Assembly: GCA_963815665.1 (NCBI GenBank)
Contig: CAWFHN010000013.1
Coordinates: 124,001-188,000 of the forward strand
Source of the DNA: DASUPK01 sp963815665
Lineage (GTDB): Bacteria; Actinomycetota; Thermoleophilia; Solirubrobacterales; 70-9
Length of the DNA stretch: 64,000 nt
Direction of reading: 5' to 3'
The notes under the pieces were generated by a model, which saw only the letters and a list, made by a program, of their open reading frames with translations, was not told the origin of the DNA and did no database searches. A program made the translations under genes and the position numbers. This document shows positions 24,150-32,401 of the stretch, in pieces. Numbering within the stretch: the stretch's first letter is position 1; every line of letters starts with the position of its first letter.

Positions 24150-25141
24150 TCCGTCCATACGGGGGGCAGGTTCTTCTCGATCTCTATCTCCGAGAACCGG
24201 GTCGGCTCGCGAGCCCCGACAGCACGCGCCCACTCGACCATGCGCCCGACGCCTTCGGCAAGCGGGGTTGCCGCCTCGCGACCGAACACCGACTCAAGCT
24301 TCGAGTGGTCCGAAAACGCGTGCTTGACCTCCTCACGCGCGGGCAGGTGTCGCACGGGATGGTCCGGGACTCCCATCGCTGCTCGAATCGTGTCGGCCAG
24401 CTCGTTGATCGAATGCGGTGCGTCGGCGCCGATGTTGAACACCTCCTGCTGGGCGCCGGACACGTCCGGAGCCGATGCGATCGGATCGATGATGTCGCCC
24501 ACGTAGCTGAAGGCCCGTGTCTGCTCTCCATCTCCGAAGATGGGCAGGGGCTCATCCCTGAGTATCCGGTTGATGAAGATCCCGAGGACGTTGCGGTATC
24601 GGTCGCCGATGTTCTGGAGCTCCCCGTAGACGTTGTGCGGCCGGAAGATCACGTACGGGAGGCCGAACAGCCTGTGGGAGATCGCCAGCTCCTGCTCCAC
24701 CGCGTGTTTCGCGACCCCGTAGCTGTCCTCCGGCTCGGGGCGGGTCGACTCGCTGAGCGGGACCTGCCCCGCTCCGTAGACGGCGATCGAGGATGTGAAG
24801 ACGAAACACTTGCTCTCGTGGTTGACAGCCGCATTGATCAGGTTGACGCTTCCCACCACATTGTTCATGTAGTTGAAGCGCTTGATGAACGGACTCAGGC
24901 CCTCGGCGGCATAAGCGGCGCAGTGGTAGACGTGATCGAACCGGTACTCGGCGAAGAGGCGATCGATCAGCGCGTTATCGAGGATCGAGCCCTCGACGAA
25001 GTTGCAGCCCGGATCGACGTTCTCCGGGAATCCACCGCTCAGGTCATCAAGCACCACGACCTCGGCGCCTCGCTCGAGGAGGGCCCGACTGAGGTGGGCA
25101 CCGATGAAGCCGGCTCCTCCTGTGACAAGCGCTTTCGTCAA
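24146..25141 (-). CDS. NAD-dependent sugar-nucleotide epimerase/dehydratase
   Basis: A 331-aa extended short-chain dehydrogenase. The Rossmann motif is LVTGGAGFIGAHL at residues 4-16, with an acidic end VVLDDLSGG fitting NAD(H). The catalytic triad region is FTSSIAVYG then DSYGVAKHAVEQ (Y-x-x-x-K). The pattern HNVYGELQNIGDRYRNVLG and FGDGEQTRAFSYVGDI matches UDP-glucose 4-epimerase-like proteins. It supplies a modified nucleotide sugar. It is the first gene of a two-gene minus-strand operon with the GT4 enzyme. Confidence 0.85.
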   Translation of the reverse strand: MTKALVTGGAGFIGAHLSRALLERGAEVVVLDDLSGGFPENVDPGCNFVEGSILDNALIDRLFAEYRFDHVYHCAAYAAEGLSPFIKRFNYMNNVVGSVNLINAAVNHESKCFVFTSSIAVYGAGQVPLSESTRPEPEDSYGVAKHAVEQELAISHRLFGLPYVIFRPHNVYGELQNIGDRYRNVLGIFINRILRDEPLPIFGDGEQTRAFSYVGDIIDPIASAPDVSGAQQEVFNIGADAPHSINELADTIRAAMGVPDHPVRHLPAREEVKHAFSDHSKLESVFGREAATPLAEGVGRMVEWARAVGAREPTRFSEIEIEKNLPPVWTE

Positions 25142-25308
25142 GTCTCCATTCCCTACCTCAAAGGCTGCACGCTCGAAGGATCAACAAGGCCATGGTCAAC
25201 AGCGGGTTGGCAGCCTAGGGGATCCTGTCGGCCGGAGCGAGCACACAAACGCGTCGCGATGGTCGATCGGACCGAAGCCTCCTGGCACCACGGCCAGCCG
25301 GGCGATGG

Positions 25309-25356
25309 TAGCTTCACCGCGTGCGGCGCCTTCCTCAAGCCCACTCGCCCGTATGA
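25309..25356 (+). promoter_or_regulatory. Putative -10 TAGCTT and a 12-codon leader ORF before the methyltransferase
   Basis: TAGCTT (25309-25314) is followed 6 nt later by a GTG (25321) opening a leader of 11 residues whose TGA (25354-25356) overlaps the methyltransferase ATG (25353). The arrangement would allow a leaderless leader peptide with coupled re-initiation. This is pattern-based only. Confidence 0.3.
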
Positions 25357-26198
25357 CCGGTCTCGGGCCCCTCGAACAACGGGTTGAGCCGCGTACCTGG
25401 GGCGAGCGATCGGATCCCACGGGGCCACGTGAGCTGTGCGAGGGGTCCGATCAATGGGGCCCGCGCCACAGCTACAGGGAATCCCTGATGATCCGCGCGC
25501 TGACGCGCCGGCTGGAGGGCAAGCGCGTGCTCAACGCCGGCTCCGGGGCTGGAAGCTTGAGCATGCGGCTGCTGGAGAAGGGCTTGGACGTGACGTCGAT
25601 GGATGCAAGCGAACCCTCCATCGAAAGGCTCACCGCCGAGCTGGCGAGGTCGTTTCCCGGGCGGCACGCACCGGTCCTTCTCGGCGACATCGGTGAGATG
25701 CCGTTCGCCGACGCCGAGTTCGACGGCGTGGTCTGCGGCGAGGTGCTCGAACATCTCGATGACGAACGACCAGCGGTGGCTGAGCTTGCTCGCGTGCTGC
25801 GGCCGGGAGGCGTGTTGGTGGCCACGGTGCCGGCCAACCCCTGGCGCTACGACTGGTTCGACCATTGGGTCGGTCACAGGCGCCGCTACACGGCAGACGG
25901 CCTCAATGACCTGCTGTTGAGTGGGGGGTTCGAGCGGGCCGAGGTGAGCGGATGGGGTTTTCCCTTGAGTGGGCTCTTCTACAGAGTGGTCTACCGGCGA
26001 CTGATGCGCCGAAGGCTTGAGCGCACCGTGCCGGGTCAACTGGGGGATGACTCAGCCTCGGCCCGATGGCTGAGTCATGCGGTTCGGCCGATCTTCGAGC
26101 TTGACACCCTTTTCCTGGGTCGCCGCCCCGGCTATTTCGGGCTTCTCGCAATTTCTCACGCGCCTGAGATCAAGACGCAGAGCCAGAAGGCGCGGTGA
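25353..26198 (+). CDS. Class I SAM-dependent methyltransferase (Methyltransf_11 type)
   Basis: A 281-aa protein with SAM motif I VLNAGSGAGSLSMRLLEKG (the acidic residue is replaced by N-A-G), the acidic loop VTSMDAS, and motif II/III FDGVVCGEVLEHLDDERPAV and LRPGGVLVATVPA. The C-terminal part (from about residue 185) is specific to this branch and contains DWFDHWVGHRRRYTADGL, common in polysaccharide-locus methyltransferases. Its stop overlaps the next gene's GTG (GTGA). The acceptor is unknown. Confidence 0.8.
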   Translation: MTGLGPLEQRVEPRTWGERSDPTGPRELCEGSDQWGPRHSYRESLMIRALTRRLEGKRVLNAGSGAGSLSMRLLEKGLDVTSMDASEPSIERLTAELARSFPGRHAPVLLGDIGEMPFADAEFDGVVCGEVLEHLDDERPAVAELARVLRPGGVLVATVPANPWRYDWFDHWVGHRRRYTADGLNDLLLSGGFERAEVSGWGFPLSGLFYRVVYRRLMRRRLERTVPGQLGDDSASARWLSHAVRPIFELDTLFLGRRPGYFGLLAISHAPEIKTQSQKAR

Positions 26199-27193
26199 TC
26201 AGCGGCCCAAGCGAAGGGCATGGCGCGACCCGGCGTCGGACGCGAGCGTCGCCCGCACGCCGTCTCGGCGGGTTGGTTGCGGGAGTTCTGATCCTCGGAT
26301 TTCTCGTGTGGGGCATCACGAGGGACTGGGATCACATCTCCGAATACGAATGGCATCTGGACCCCGCCCTCCTCGCCGCCGGAACCGTGGTCCTGCTGGG
26401 CTTCTACGCGGGAACCGGGCTCGCGTACGTGTCGATCGTCGAGCGGCTTGGCGTCAAGGCAGGCGTTTCCCGAGCCAGGCTCCTAGCGGTGTGGGCGAAG
26501 TCGCTACTGGGCAGATATGTCCCTGGGAACGTGCTGATGGTCACCGGGAGGGTCGTGCTGGGACGGGAAGCCGGTGTGCCGGGCCGGGTTAGCCTCGCGG
26601 CGAGCGTCTACGAGCAGGCGCTCATTCTCACCACCGCCGCGGTCGCGTCGCTCGGTTTCCTGGCCGGCTACCAGGGCAGCGGAGGCATCTCGTGGATCCT
26701 GCCCGCGGCGGCGGTCGCGGGTGGGCTGGTGGTCGTGCACCCCCGCGTCTTTCGTCCTCTGTCCACGTGGGCACTCACTCGTGTGGGGCGTGAGCCGCTT
26801 GGCGAATTTCTCTCGGAGCGCCAACTCGTCACGCTGTTCCTCTATTACGGAGCCGCTAATGCGGTTGGGGGGATCGGCGTGTGGCTTCTGGTGCGTGGCT
26901 CCGCGGGGCCCGAGGCCGGGGGTCCCGACTACGTTGGCCTTGCCTTTCTATTGTCCTTCGTGGTTGGGATGCTCGCGTTCGTCTTCCCGTCGGGCCTCGG
27001 GGTCCGCGACGCCGCGTTCGCGCTGGCACTCTCCAGGAATCTACCCGGGGGTGTCGCCGTTGCCGTTTCCGCCGGCATACGGCTTGCGCTGATCGCGGTT
27101 GAGCTCTTGTTCGTCGCTCTTGTGGTGGGGGTATCCAGGCTCGCCCACCGCATGCGCGGCCCGGCTCAACACCCGCGGGGTGCCGTCGAGTGA
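26195..27193 (+). CDS. Flippase-like integral membrane protein (UPF0104 / lysylphosphatidylglycerol synthase TM-type)
   Basis: A 332-aa protein with about eight hydrophobic segments and the UPF0104 landmarks: WAKSLLGRYVPGNVLMVTGR (K/R-Y-x-P-G), ASVYEQALILTTAAVASLG, and the late FVFPSGLGVRDAAFALALS (P-G-G-L-G-x-R-E-like). The GTG start overlaps the previous stop. Such proteins are found with glycan and lipid genes and are thought to move lipid-linked intermediates. It is a possible lipid flippase for the island's product. Confidence 0.75.
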   Translation: MISGPSEGHGATRRRTRASPARRLGGLVAGVLILGFLVWGITRDWDHISEYEWHLDPALLAAGTVVLLGFYAGTGLAYVSIVERLGVKAGVSRARLLAVWAKSLLGRYVPGNVLMVTGRVVLGREAGVPGRVSLAASVYEQALILTTAAVASLGFLAGYQGSGGISWILPAAAVAGGLVVVHPRVFRPLSTWALTRVGREPLGEFLSERQLVTLFLYYGAANAVGGIGVWLLVRGSAGPEAGGPDYVGLAFLLSFVVGMLAFVFPSGLGVRDAAFALALSRNLPGGVAVAVSAGIRLALIAVELLFVALVVGVSRLAHRMRGPAQHPRGAVE

Positions 27194-27235
27194 CGGCGCC
27201 GGGCGCTGGGCGCCGATCACGGACCTGGCTGCCGC

Positions 27236-28918
27236 CTAGGGGGACAGGCGACAGATCGTGACTGGGGCGGCTGGGGTCGAGGCATACCAGGGATCGGGCG
27301 CCGAGTCGCTGGGCACCGACAGCGCCATCCACCGGCCCGGGACCAGCTGGCCGGCCTGGACGGTGAAGTCGCTGGCGAATCGTCCGAGCACCAGCGGGGC
27401 ACTGACCCCATTCGAGCGGATCACGACCCCGCCGGCGGGAATCTTGAAGCCCACTCCCCGTCCGGGCGTACCCTCGGCGTCGGCGCAATGACCTTTCGGG
27501 GGGCCGGTCGGGCGCAGCATGATGCCATCTGCGTTGGCAATGACGGCGTCGACTTCTTGCCGTGCCTTCTCGCCCTGTGCCCGGAGCCCTGACAGTGAGA
27601 AACCCGGCGAGCCGAACTCCCTGACGGCCTGGAGGTAGCCGGAGGCCACGTTCCCGTCGCCGGTCAGGCGCAGCACCCGATCCATGGCGATTGCCGGGCT
27701 CGTTGGAAGGCGTCCGCTGTCCAGGTCGAGGGCCGTCAGGTCCGCCCTGTAGACAACAGCTATGCGCCGAAGGACCCCCGCGCTGTCCCGAAGCAGGGCG
27801 ATGTTCGTGGCCAGGCTGATTGCCGCCACCGCGTAGAGGATCGTGATAGCGCCGCGCTGGAGTCGCACTCCTCGTGCCGCCTCGGCCATGACCAGCAACG
27901 TCGCGATCGCAGTGGGGTAGACATAGCGACTCGCGCTCGGAACGCGCACCGGGGGGTCGGCCGCCGCCGCGCCCATCAGCCAGAGCGCCCCCAGCACGGC
28001 CATCGTTGCCCAGAGAAACCGGGAGATCGGCGATTGCCGGAGCCTCAGGCCAAGTGCGAAGAGAGCCGCCAACGCAATCACCGGGCCCCAGCCGAAACCG
28101 AGCTGACGATAGTTGCCTCCGACCAGCGATGGCCCGGTCGTGGCCAACGAATTGAACGCCCAGTTCGGGACGAGCAGGAGGTTGGAGAGGGCGATTTCCC
28201 CCTCGGCACCCTGGGCATGGCCCCGGGACCACAGGAACCATGCCGCGTAAAGCACCACCGGAACCAGGACCACCCAGGCACGACGCCAGCGATCTGCTCC
28301 GAGCAGGATCAGAACGCCTGCACCTATGACGAATGCAAGCCCCTCGGAATAGGTCGCGAGAGCCACGGACAGCAGAAGGCAGGCCCAAGCGTCCCCCCTC
28401 CAATCCTCGCGCTCGAGGGCGAGCAGGGCTCCTATGCCCGCAGCCTGGGTGAACAGGACCCCGAATCCGTTCCCCGAGAGGACGTGATGGTAGCCGGAGC
28501 CGAAGAAGAGCAATACCAGGGTCGGGGCCAGGGCGGCGATGGCTCCGACTCGGCGCTCGGCGAAGATGAAGAACATGCCCGCCGCTGCCAGCACCCCTCC
28601 CATCCCGAGCAGCCGGAAGGGAAGGTAGCCCGGCCCGAACAGGTGCAGAAAGCCTGCATAGACGAGCCTCGGGATCAGAATCAGGTGACCGTTATACGGC
28701 TCGATCGCGCTCCGGAGGTCGAAGTGGGGGCTGCTGGAGAACACATAGATCTCATCGAGCGAGAAGGAGGTGCGGCGGCTTAGCCAGAGGCTGAGCGCGA
28801 CCGACGCCACCATCGCCACGACCAGCGCGATGCCGACCTGCGCACCCCCGATGCCCGGCGGCCCCCACGAGCCCGCGCGGGCGGACTCCGATCTCGATTC
28901 CGTGGCCGTGGTCGTCAT
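27236..28918 (-). CDS. GT-C-like multi-pass membrane protein, paralogue A
   Basis: A 560-aa membrane protein starting MTTTATESRSESARAG, with about ten hydrophobic helices in residues 25-400. An acidic pair D55-E56 follows the first helix (FSLDEIYVFSSSPHFDL), as in GT-C glycosyltransferases. The soluble C-terminal domain (about 410-560) ends VTICRLSP. It is a tandem duplicate of the next gene, sharing tracts of near-perfect nucleotide identity. It probably transfers a sugar from a polyprenyl carrier on the outside face; no specific family name is assigned. The frame extends upstream to 29125, but that part is the neighbour's 3' end read out of frame. Confidence 0.7.
   Translation of the reverse strand: MTTTATESRSESARAGSWGPPGIGGAQVGIALVVAMVASVALSLWLSRRTSFSLDEIYVFSSSPHFDLRSAIEPYNGHLILIPRLVYAGFLHLFGPGYLPFRLLGMGGVLAAAGMFFIFAERRVGAIAALAPTLVLLFFGSGYHHVLSGNGFGVLFTQAAGIGALLALEREDWRGDAWACLLLSVALATYSEGLAFVIGAGVLILLGADRWRRAWVVLVPVVLYAAWFLWSRGHAQGAEGEIALSNLLLVPNWAFNSLATTGPSLVGGNYRQLGFGWGPVIALAALFALGLRLRQSPISRFLWATMAVLGALWLMGAAAADPPVRVPSASRYVYPTAIATLLVMAEAARGVRLQRGAITILYAVAAISLATNIALLRDSAGVLRRIAVVYRADLTALDLDSGRLPTSPAIAMDRVLRLTGDGNVASGYLQAVREFGSPGFSLSGLRAQGEKARQEVDAVIANADGIMLRPTGPPKGHCADAEGTPGRGVGFKIPAGGVVIRSNGVSAPLVLGRFASDFTVQAGQLVPGRWMALSVPSDSAPDPWYASTPAAPVTICRLSP
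27237..27362. repeat. Direct repeat, left copy: 3' end of GT-C paralogue A
   Basis: These 126 bp match 28990-29115 with one mismatch by my reading. They encode the last residues of paralogue A, whereas flanking sequence is clearly diverged, so a recent gene-conversion tract is likely. Confidence 0.75.
27991..28160. repeat. Direct repeat, left copy: internal tract of GT-C paralogue A
   Basis: About 170 bp match 29750-29919 with roughly six mismatches, well above the identity of the surrounding coding sequence. The tract encodes the segment around FGWGPVIALAALFALGLRLR. Confidence 0.65.
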
Positions 28919-28988
28919 CGGTTGGCGCAGCAGAGGGCTTCGAGATCCCCCAAGCGTGGAGGCAGGGAGACTAACCGCGTCAGAGTGC

Positions 28989-30677
28989 TTAGGGGGACAG
29001 GCGACAGATCGTGACTGGGGCGGCTGAGGTCGAGGCATACCAGGGATCGGGCGCCGAGTCGCTGGGCACCGACAGCGCCATCCACCGGCCCGGGACCAGC
29101 TGGCCGGCCTGGACGATGAAGGCACCCCCGAATCTACGCAGCACCAACGGAGCGGCGATCCTGGTCGACTTGAGCACAGCGCCGCCCGGAGGAAGCCGGA
29201 AGGTCACCCCTCGGCCGGGCGTACCCTCGGTTGCCCTGCAATGCCCCGTCGGGGGGCGCGTCGGCCGCATGAGGATGGCGTTGGCATCGGCGAGGGCACG
29301 GTCGACGTCCTCTCGGGTCAGCTCGCCCTGTTCACGGAGCTCTGGCAGCGAGTAGGCCGGTGAGCCGAACTCCCTCACCGCCGAGAGGTAGCCGGTGGCC
29401 GTAGTTCCATCCCCGGACTCTCGGAGGATCTGGCGCAGCCCGAATGCAGTGGGGAAGTTCGCGCCAAACCGACCCCGGTCCAGCTCGACGGCGGTTAGCT
29501 CCGCCCGACCCAGGTGGGCGTCCACCCGCGCGGTCCGGGAGCCGTCCCGGAGCAGAGCAATGTTCGTGGCGAGGCTGATTGCGGCCACGACGTAGAGGAT
29601 CGTCATGCCCCGACGCTGGATCCGCACACCCCGCGCTGCCTCTGCAGCAACGAGCAGGACTGCGATCGCCCCGGGGTAGACATATCGGGCCGAACTTGGT
29701 GTCCGCGCTGGGGGATGGGCCGCCGCCGCGCCTATCAGCCAGAGGGCCACCAGCACGGCCATCGTTGCCCAGAGAAACCGGGAGATCGGCAATTGCCGGA
29801 GCCTCAGGCCAAGTGCGAAGAGAGCCGCCAACGCAATGACCGGGCCCCAGCCGAAACCGAGCTGAGGATAGTTGAGTCCGACCAGCGATGACCCGGTCGT
29901 GGCCAACGAATTGAACGCCCAATTGGGAAAGAGCAGAAGGTTGCTCAGGGAGACGTCGCCCTCCGCGCCGCCGGCCCTGTTGTGCGACCAGAGAAACCAT
30001 GCGGCGTAGAGCACCGCCGGGACGAGAAACACCCAGATCCGACGGCGGGAATCGGCCCTCAACAGGATCAGGACCGCCGCGCCGACCACGAAGGGAATCC
30101 CCTCGGAGTAGGTGGCGAGCGCCAACACGAGCAGCGCGCACGCGAGGACGTCCCCGCGCCGATCCTCACGGTCCAGTGCGAGCAGTGCGGTGATCCCGGC
30201 CGCCTGTGTGAACAGGATTGCGAATCCGCTGCCCGCAATCGAGTGTGGGTAGGCGGACCCGAAGAAGAGCAGCACGAGCGTCGGTGCCAGAGCGGCGAGG
30301 GCCCCCACGCGCCGCCTTGCGAAGACGAAGAACAGACCTGAGGCCAGCAGAACGGAACCGATCCCGAGGAGGCGGATCGGGAGATAGTCGGCCCCCGACG
30401 AGTTCAGGATCGCGGCAAAGACCAGGCGCGGGACGAGTATCAGGTGACCGTTGTGGGGCTCGAGCGCCCCGCGCAAGTCGAGGTGTGGCGTCGCGCTGAA
30501 GAGGTAAATCTCGTCGGGCTGGAAGGTGGTATCGCGCCCCAGATACACCCCCAGCAAGATGGCCCCGACCATTGCTGCGGCCAGAGCGAGTTCGACCTGG
30601 GTGTCCCCGATCCGATTCGGTGCCCAGGAACGCGGGGGGGCCTGCTGCGAGGTTGATTCAGTGACCGTGGTAGCCAT
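28989..30677 (-). CDS. GT-C-like multi-pass membrane protein, paralogue B
   Basis: A 562-aa membrane protein, upstream duplicate of paralogue A in the same direction (70-bp gap). It starts MATTVTESTSQQAPPRSWAP and has the same layout: D55-E56 after the first helix (FQPDEIYLFSATPHLDLRG), about ten helices, and a soluble C-terminal domain ending VTICRLSP. The two proteins differ most in the soluble domain's first half (residues about 400-470), which may set substrate choice. Divergent from sufU, with about 118 bp between them. Confidence 0.7.
   Translation of the reverse strand: MATTVTESTSQQAPPRSWAPNRIGDTQVELALAAAMVGAILLGVYLGRDTTFQPDEIYLFSATPHLDLRGALEPHNGHLILVPRLVFAAILNSSGADYLPIRLLGIGSVLLASGLFFVFARRRVGALAALAPTLVLLFFGSAYPHSIAGSGFAILFTQAAGITALLALDREDRRGDVLACALLVLALATYSEGIPFVVGAAVLILLRADSRRRIWVFLVPAVLYAAWFLWSHNRAGGAEGDVSLSNLLLFPNWAFNSLATTGSSLVGLNYPQLGFGWGPVIALAALFALGLRLRQLPISRFLWATMAVLVALWLIGAAAAHPPARTPSSARYVYPGAIAVLLVAAEAARGVRIQRRGMTILYVVAAISLATNIALLRDGSRTARVDAHLGRAELTAVELDRGRFGANFPTAFGLRQILRESGDGTTATGYLSAVREFGSPAYSLPELREQGELTREDVDRALADANAILMRPTRPPTGHCRATEGTPGRGVTFRLPPGGAVLKSTRIAAPLVLRRFGGAFIVQAGQLVPGRWMALSVPSDSAPDPWYASTSAAPVTICRLSP
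28990..29115. repeat. Direct repeat, right copy: 3' end of GT-C paralogue B
   Basis: Partner of 27237-27362 (one mismatch in 126 bp). Confidence 0.75.
29750..29919. repeat. Direct repeat, right copy: internal tract of GT-C paralogue B
   Basis: Partner of 27991-28160 (about six mismatches in 170 bp). The offset between copies is 1759 bp here and 1753 bp at the 3' tract, so the alignment holds a small indel between the tracts. Confidence 0.65.
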
Positions 30678-30781
30678 GGGCTAGCGCGGAGCGCAACCAC
30701 TAAACGCGGGTGGGCCCCCAAGCGAGACGCCGAAGAGTAACCGCTGGAGGAGCTTGCGGCCAGATCGGTCCGGTGCTTCGC

Positions 30782-30787
30782 TAGCCT
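30782..30787 (+). promoter_or_regulatory. Putative -10 hexamer TAGCCT for sufU
   Basis: GCTAGCCT ends 8 nt before the GTG at 30796. No Shine-Dalgarno sequence is visible, so sufU probably has its own leaderless promoter instead of being read from sufS. Confidence 0.45.
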
Positions 30788-30795
30788 CGTAAGCA

Positions 30796-31221
30796 GTGGA
30801 CGAGCTGTACCGAGATCAGATCCTCGAGCACTACAAGCGCCCGCATCACTTTGGGCGCCTGGAGGAGTTCGACCTCGACTTCGAGGACTCAAACCCCTTC
30901 TGCGGAGACGAGCAGCACGTCTTCCTCAAGCTGGAGGAGAACGGCAGGGTGTCCGAGATCGCCTTCGACGGACAGGGTTGCGCGATTTCGACGGCCGCGA
31001 CTTCCCTGCTCACGGATGAGCTCGAGGGGATGACTCGCGAGGAGATCCTGGCGCTGCCCAAGGAGTTCGTCCTCGACCTGCTCGGGATCGACATCTCAGC
31101 GACGCGGATGAAGTGCGCGATGCTCGGTCTCAAGGTGGTGAAGGGCGCCAGCCTCGGCGAGCCCGCCGACTGGGAGGACGAGGGCGAGCGGGGCGACCCG
31201 GCCGAGGCGGCCTCGCTCTAG
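30796..31221 (+). CDS. sufU: SufU zinc-dependent sulfurtransferase
   Basis: A 141-aa SufU/IscU-fold protein starting MDELYRDQILEHYKRPHHFG (GTG start). Metal/sulfur ligands C36 and D38 (NPFCGDEQ), C62 (GQGCAISTA) and C107 (RMKCAML) are all present, with the insert between the second and third cysteines that marks SufU rather than IscU. It accepts sulfur from SufS and passes it to SufBCD. It is unlinked from sufS here, and a GT2 gene follows 52 bp downstream. Confidence 0.92.
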   Translation: MDELYRDQILEHYKRPHHFGRLEEFDLDFEDSNPFCGDEQHVFLKLEENGRVSEIAFDGQGCAISTAATSLLTDELEGMTREEILALPKEFVLDLLGIDISATRMKCAMLGLKVVKGASLGEPADWEDEGERGDPAEAASL

Positions 31222-31259
31222 AGCCGCGCCGAGCTCGACGGCGGTTCCGCAGGGTCCGC

Positions 31260-31265
31260 TACTTT
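31260..31265 (+). promoter_or_regulatory. Putative -10 hexamer TACTTT for the GT2 gene
   Basis: GCTACTTTGC ends just before a 5-nt stretch and the ATG at 31274; the hexamer-to-start gap is 8 nt and no Shine-Dalgarno sequence is present. Confidence 0.4.
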
Positions 31266-31273
31266 GCAGCCGG

Positions 31274-32401
31274 ATGACCCCGCAACTCACCGGCCATTCC
31301 CACGAGCCTCGGACCCGGGTGGGTGGAGATCCCGGGCCGGCTGACGCCGCGGAAGAGGGCGCCCGGCCCAAGGCGCAACTGTCGCTGGTGATCCCCGCAT
31401 ACAACGAGCGGGGAGCGTTGCCGGGCCTGCTCGCGGAGGCCGAGGAGGTCTGCGCCCGCGTGGGCCTGAAATGGGAGATCGTCGTAGTCGACGACGGCTC
31501 GACTGATGGAACCGGCGAGCTCCTCGACGATCACGCTCGCACCCATCCTGGGGTGCGCGTAGTCCGGTTGCGGCGGAACTTCGGGAAATCCGCGGCCCTG
31601 TCGGCCGGGTTCGAGAACAGCTCGGGCGAGATCGTGGTCACCCTCGACGCCGACGGTCAGGACGACCCAGCCGAGATCCCCGCGCTGATCGGAAAGCTCG
31701 ACGAAGGCTACGACGTGGTCTCCGGCTGGAAGAGGCGGCGCCGCGACCCACGCATGAAAAGATGGTCGTCACGCCTGTTCAACTGGGTGACCGGGCGCGT
31801 CTCCGGCGTCAAGCTCCACGACTTCAATTGCGGTCTGAAGGCATACCGCGGAGACTGCATCCGATCGCTCGACGTCTACGGGGAATTGCATCGCTACGTA
31901 CCGGTGCTGGCGGCCCAGCGCGGATGGCGGGTGGCCGAGCTTCCGGTCGAGCACCGCCCGCGGGTGCACGGGGCCTCGAAGTTCGGGGTCGCCCGCTACC
32001 CACGCGGACTCTTCGACCTGCTCACCGTCGTCTTCATCGGCCGCTACAGCCAGCGGCCACTTCACCTGTTCGGGGGAATCGGGCTGCTTCTGATCGCGAT
32101 CGGGTCCGCGATCTGCACCTACCTGGTGGTCCTCAAGATCGGGGGAGCTGGGATCGGTCAGCGGCCTCTGCTGCTGCTCGGCGTTCTGTCCATCATGGTC
32201 GGGGCTCAGTTCTTCACCCTGGGCCTGCTCGGACAGCTGATAGCTGCGACAGCCCAGGAGCGTTCCCATTCGAGGGGCGATCAATACGAGATCCGGAACG
32301 TGGTGGAGGCTGGCGCGGACCGCCATGCCGACACCGGCACCTCGGCGAGCGGTGAAGCTGCGGCCGGTCAGGGTCGAGGCTCTGGTGCCGAGATCAGGTA
32401 G
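31274..32401 (+). CDS. Membrane GT2 glycosyltransferase (polyprenyl-phosphate sugar synthase-like)
   Basis: A 375-aa protein: polar N-terminus of about 35 residues, then a GT-A domain (LSLVIPAYNERGALPGLL, IVVVDDGSTDGTGEL, VTLDADGQDDPAEIPAL with D-x-D, and LHDFNCGLKAYRGD). Two C-terminal membrane helices follow (GGIGLLLIAIGSAICTYLVV and LLLLGVLSIMVGAQFFTLGL), as in ArnC/GtrB/DPM1-like enzymes that charge polyprenyl phosphate with a sugar. That product would be the donor for the nearby GT-C enzymes. A truncated relative lies beside sufS. The 3' end overlaps the convergent methyltransferase by 34 bp. Confidence 0.85.
   Translation: MTPQLTGHSHEPRTRVGGDPGPADAAEEGARPKAQLSLVIPAYNERGALPGLLAEAEEVCARVGLKWEIVVVDDGSTDGTGELLDDHARTHPGVRVVRLRRNFGKSAALSAGFENSSGEIVVTLDADGQDDPAEIPALIGKLDEGYDVVSGWKRRRRDPRMKRWSSRLFNWVTGRVSGVKLHDFNCGLKAYRGDCIRSLDVYGELHRYVPVLAAQRGWRVAELPVEHRPRVHGASKFGVARYPRGLFDLLTVVFIGRYSQRPLHLFGGIGLLLIAIGSAICTYLVVLKIGGAGIGQRPLLLLGVLSIMVGAQFFTLGLLGQLIAATAQERSHSRGDQYEIRNVVEAGADRHADTGTSASGEAAAGQGRGSGAEIR

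Noticed and set aside
22960..24506. 552-residue plus-strand frame through the GT4 and epimerase genes
   Set aside because: It lies antisense to two genes with clear motifs; no conserved feature.
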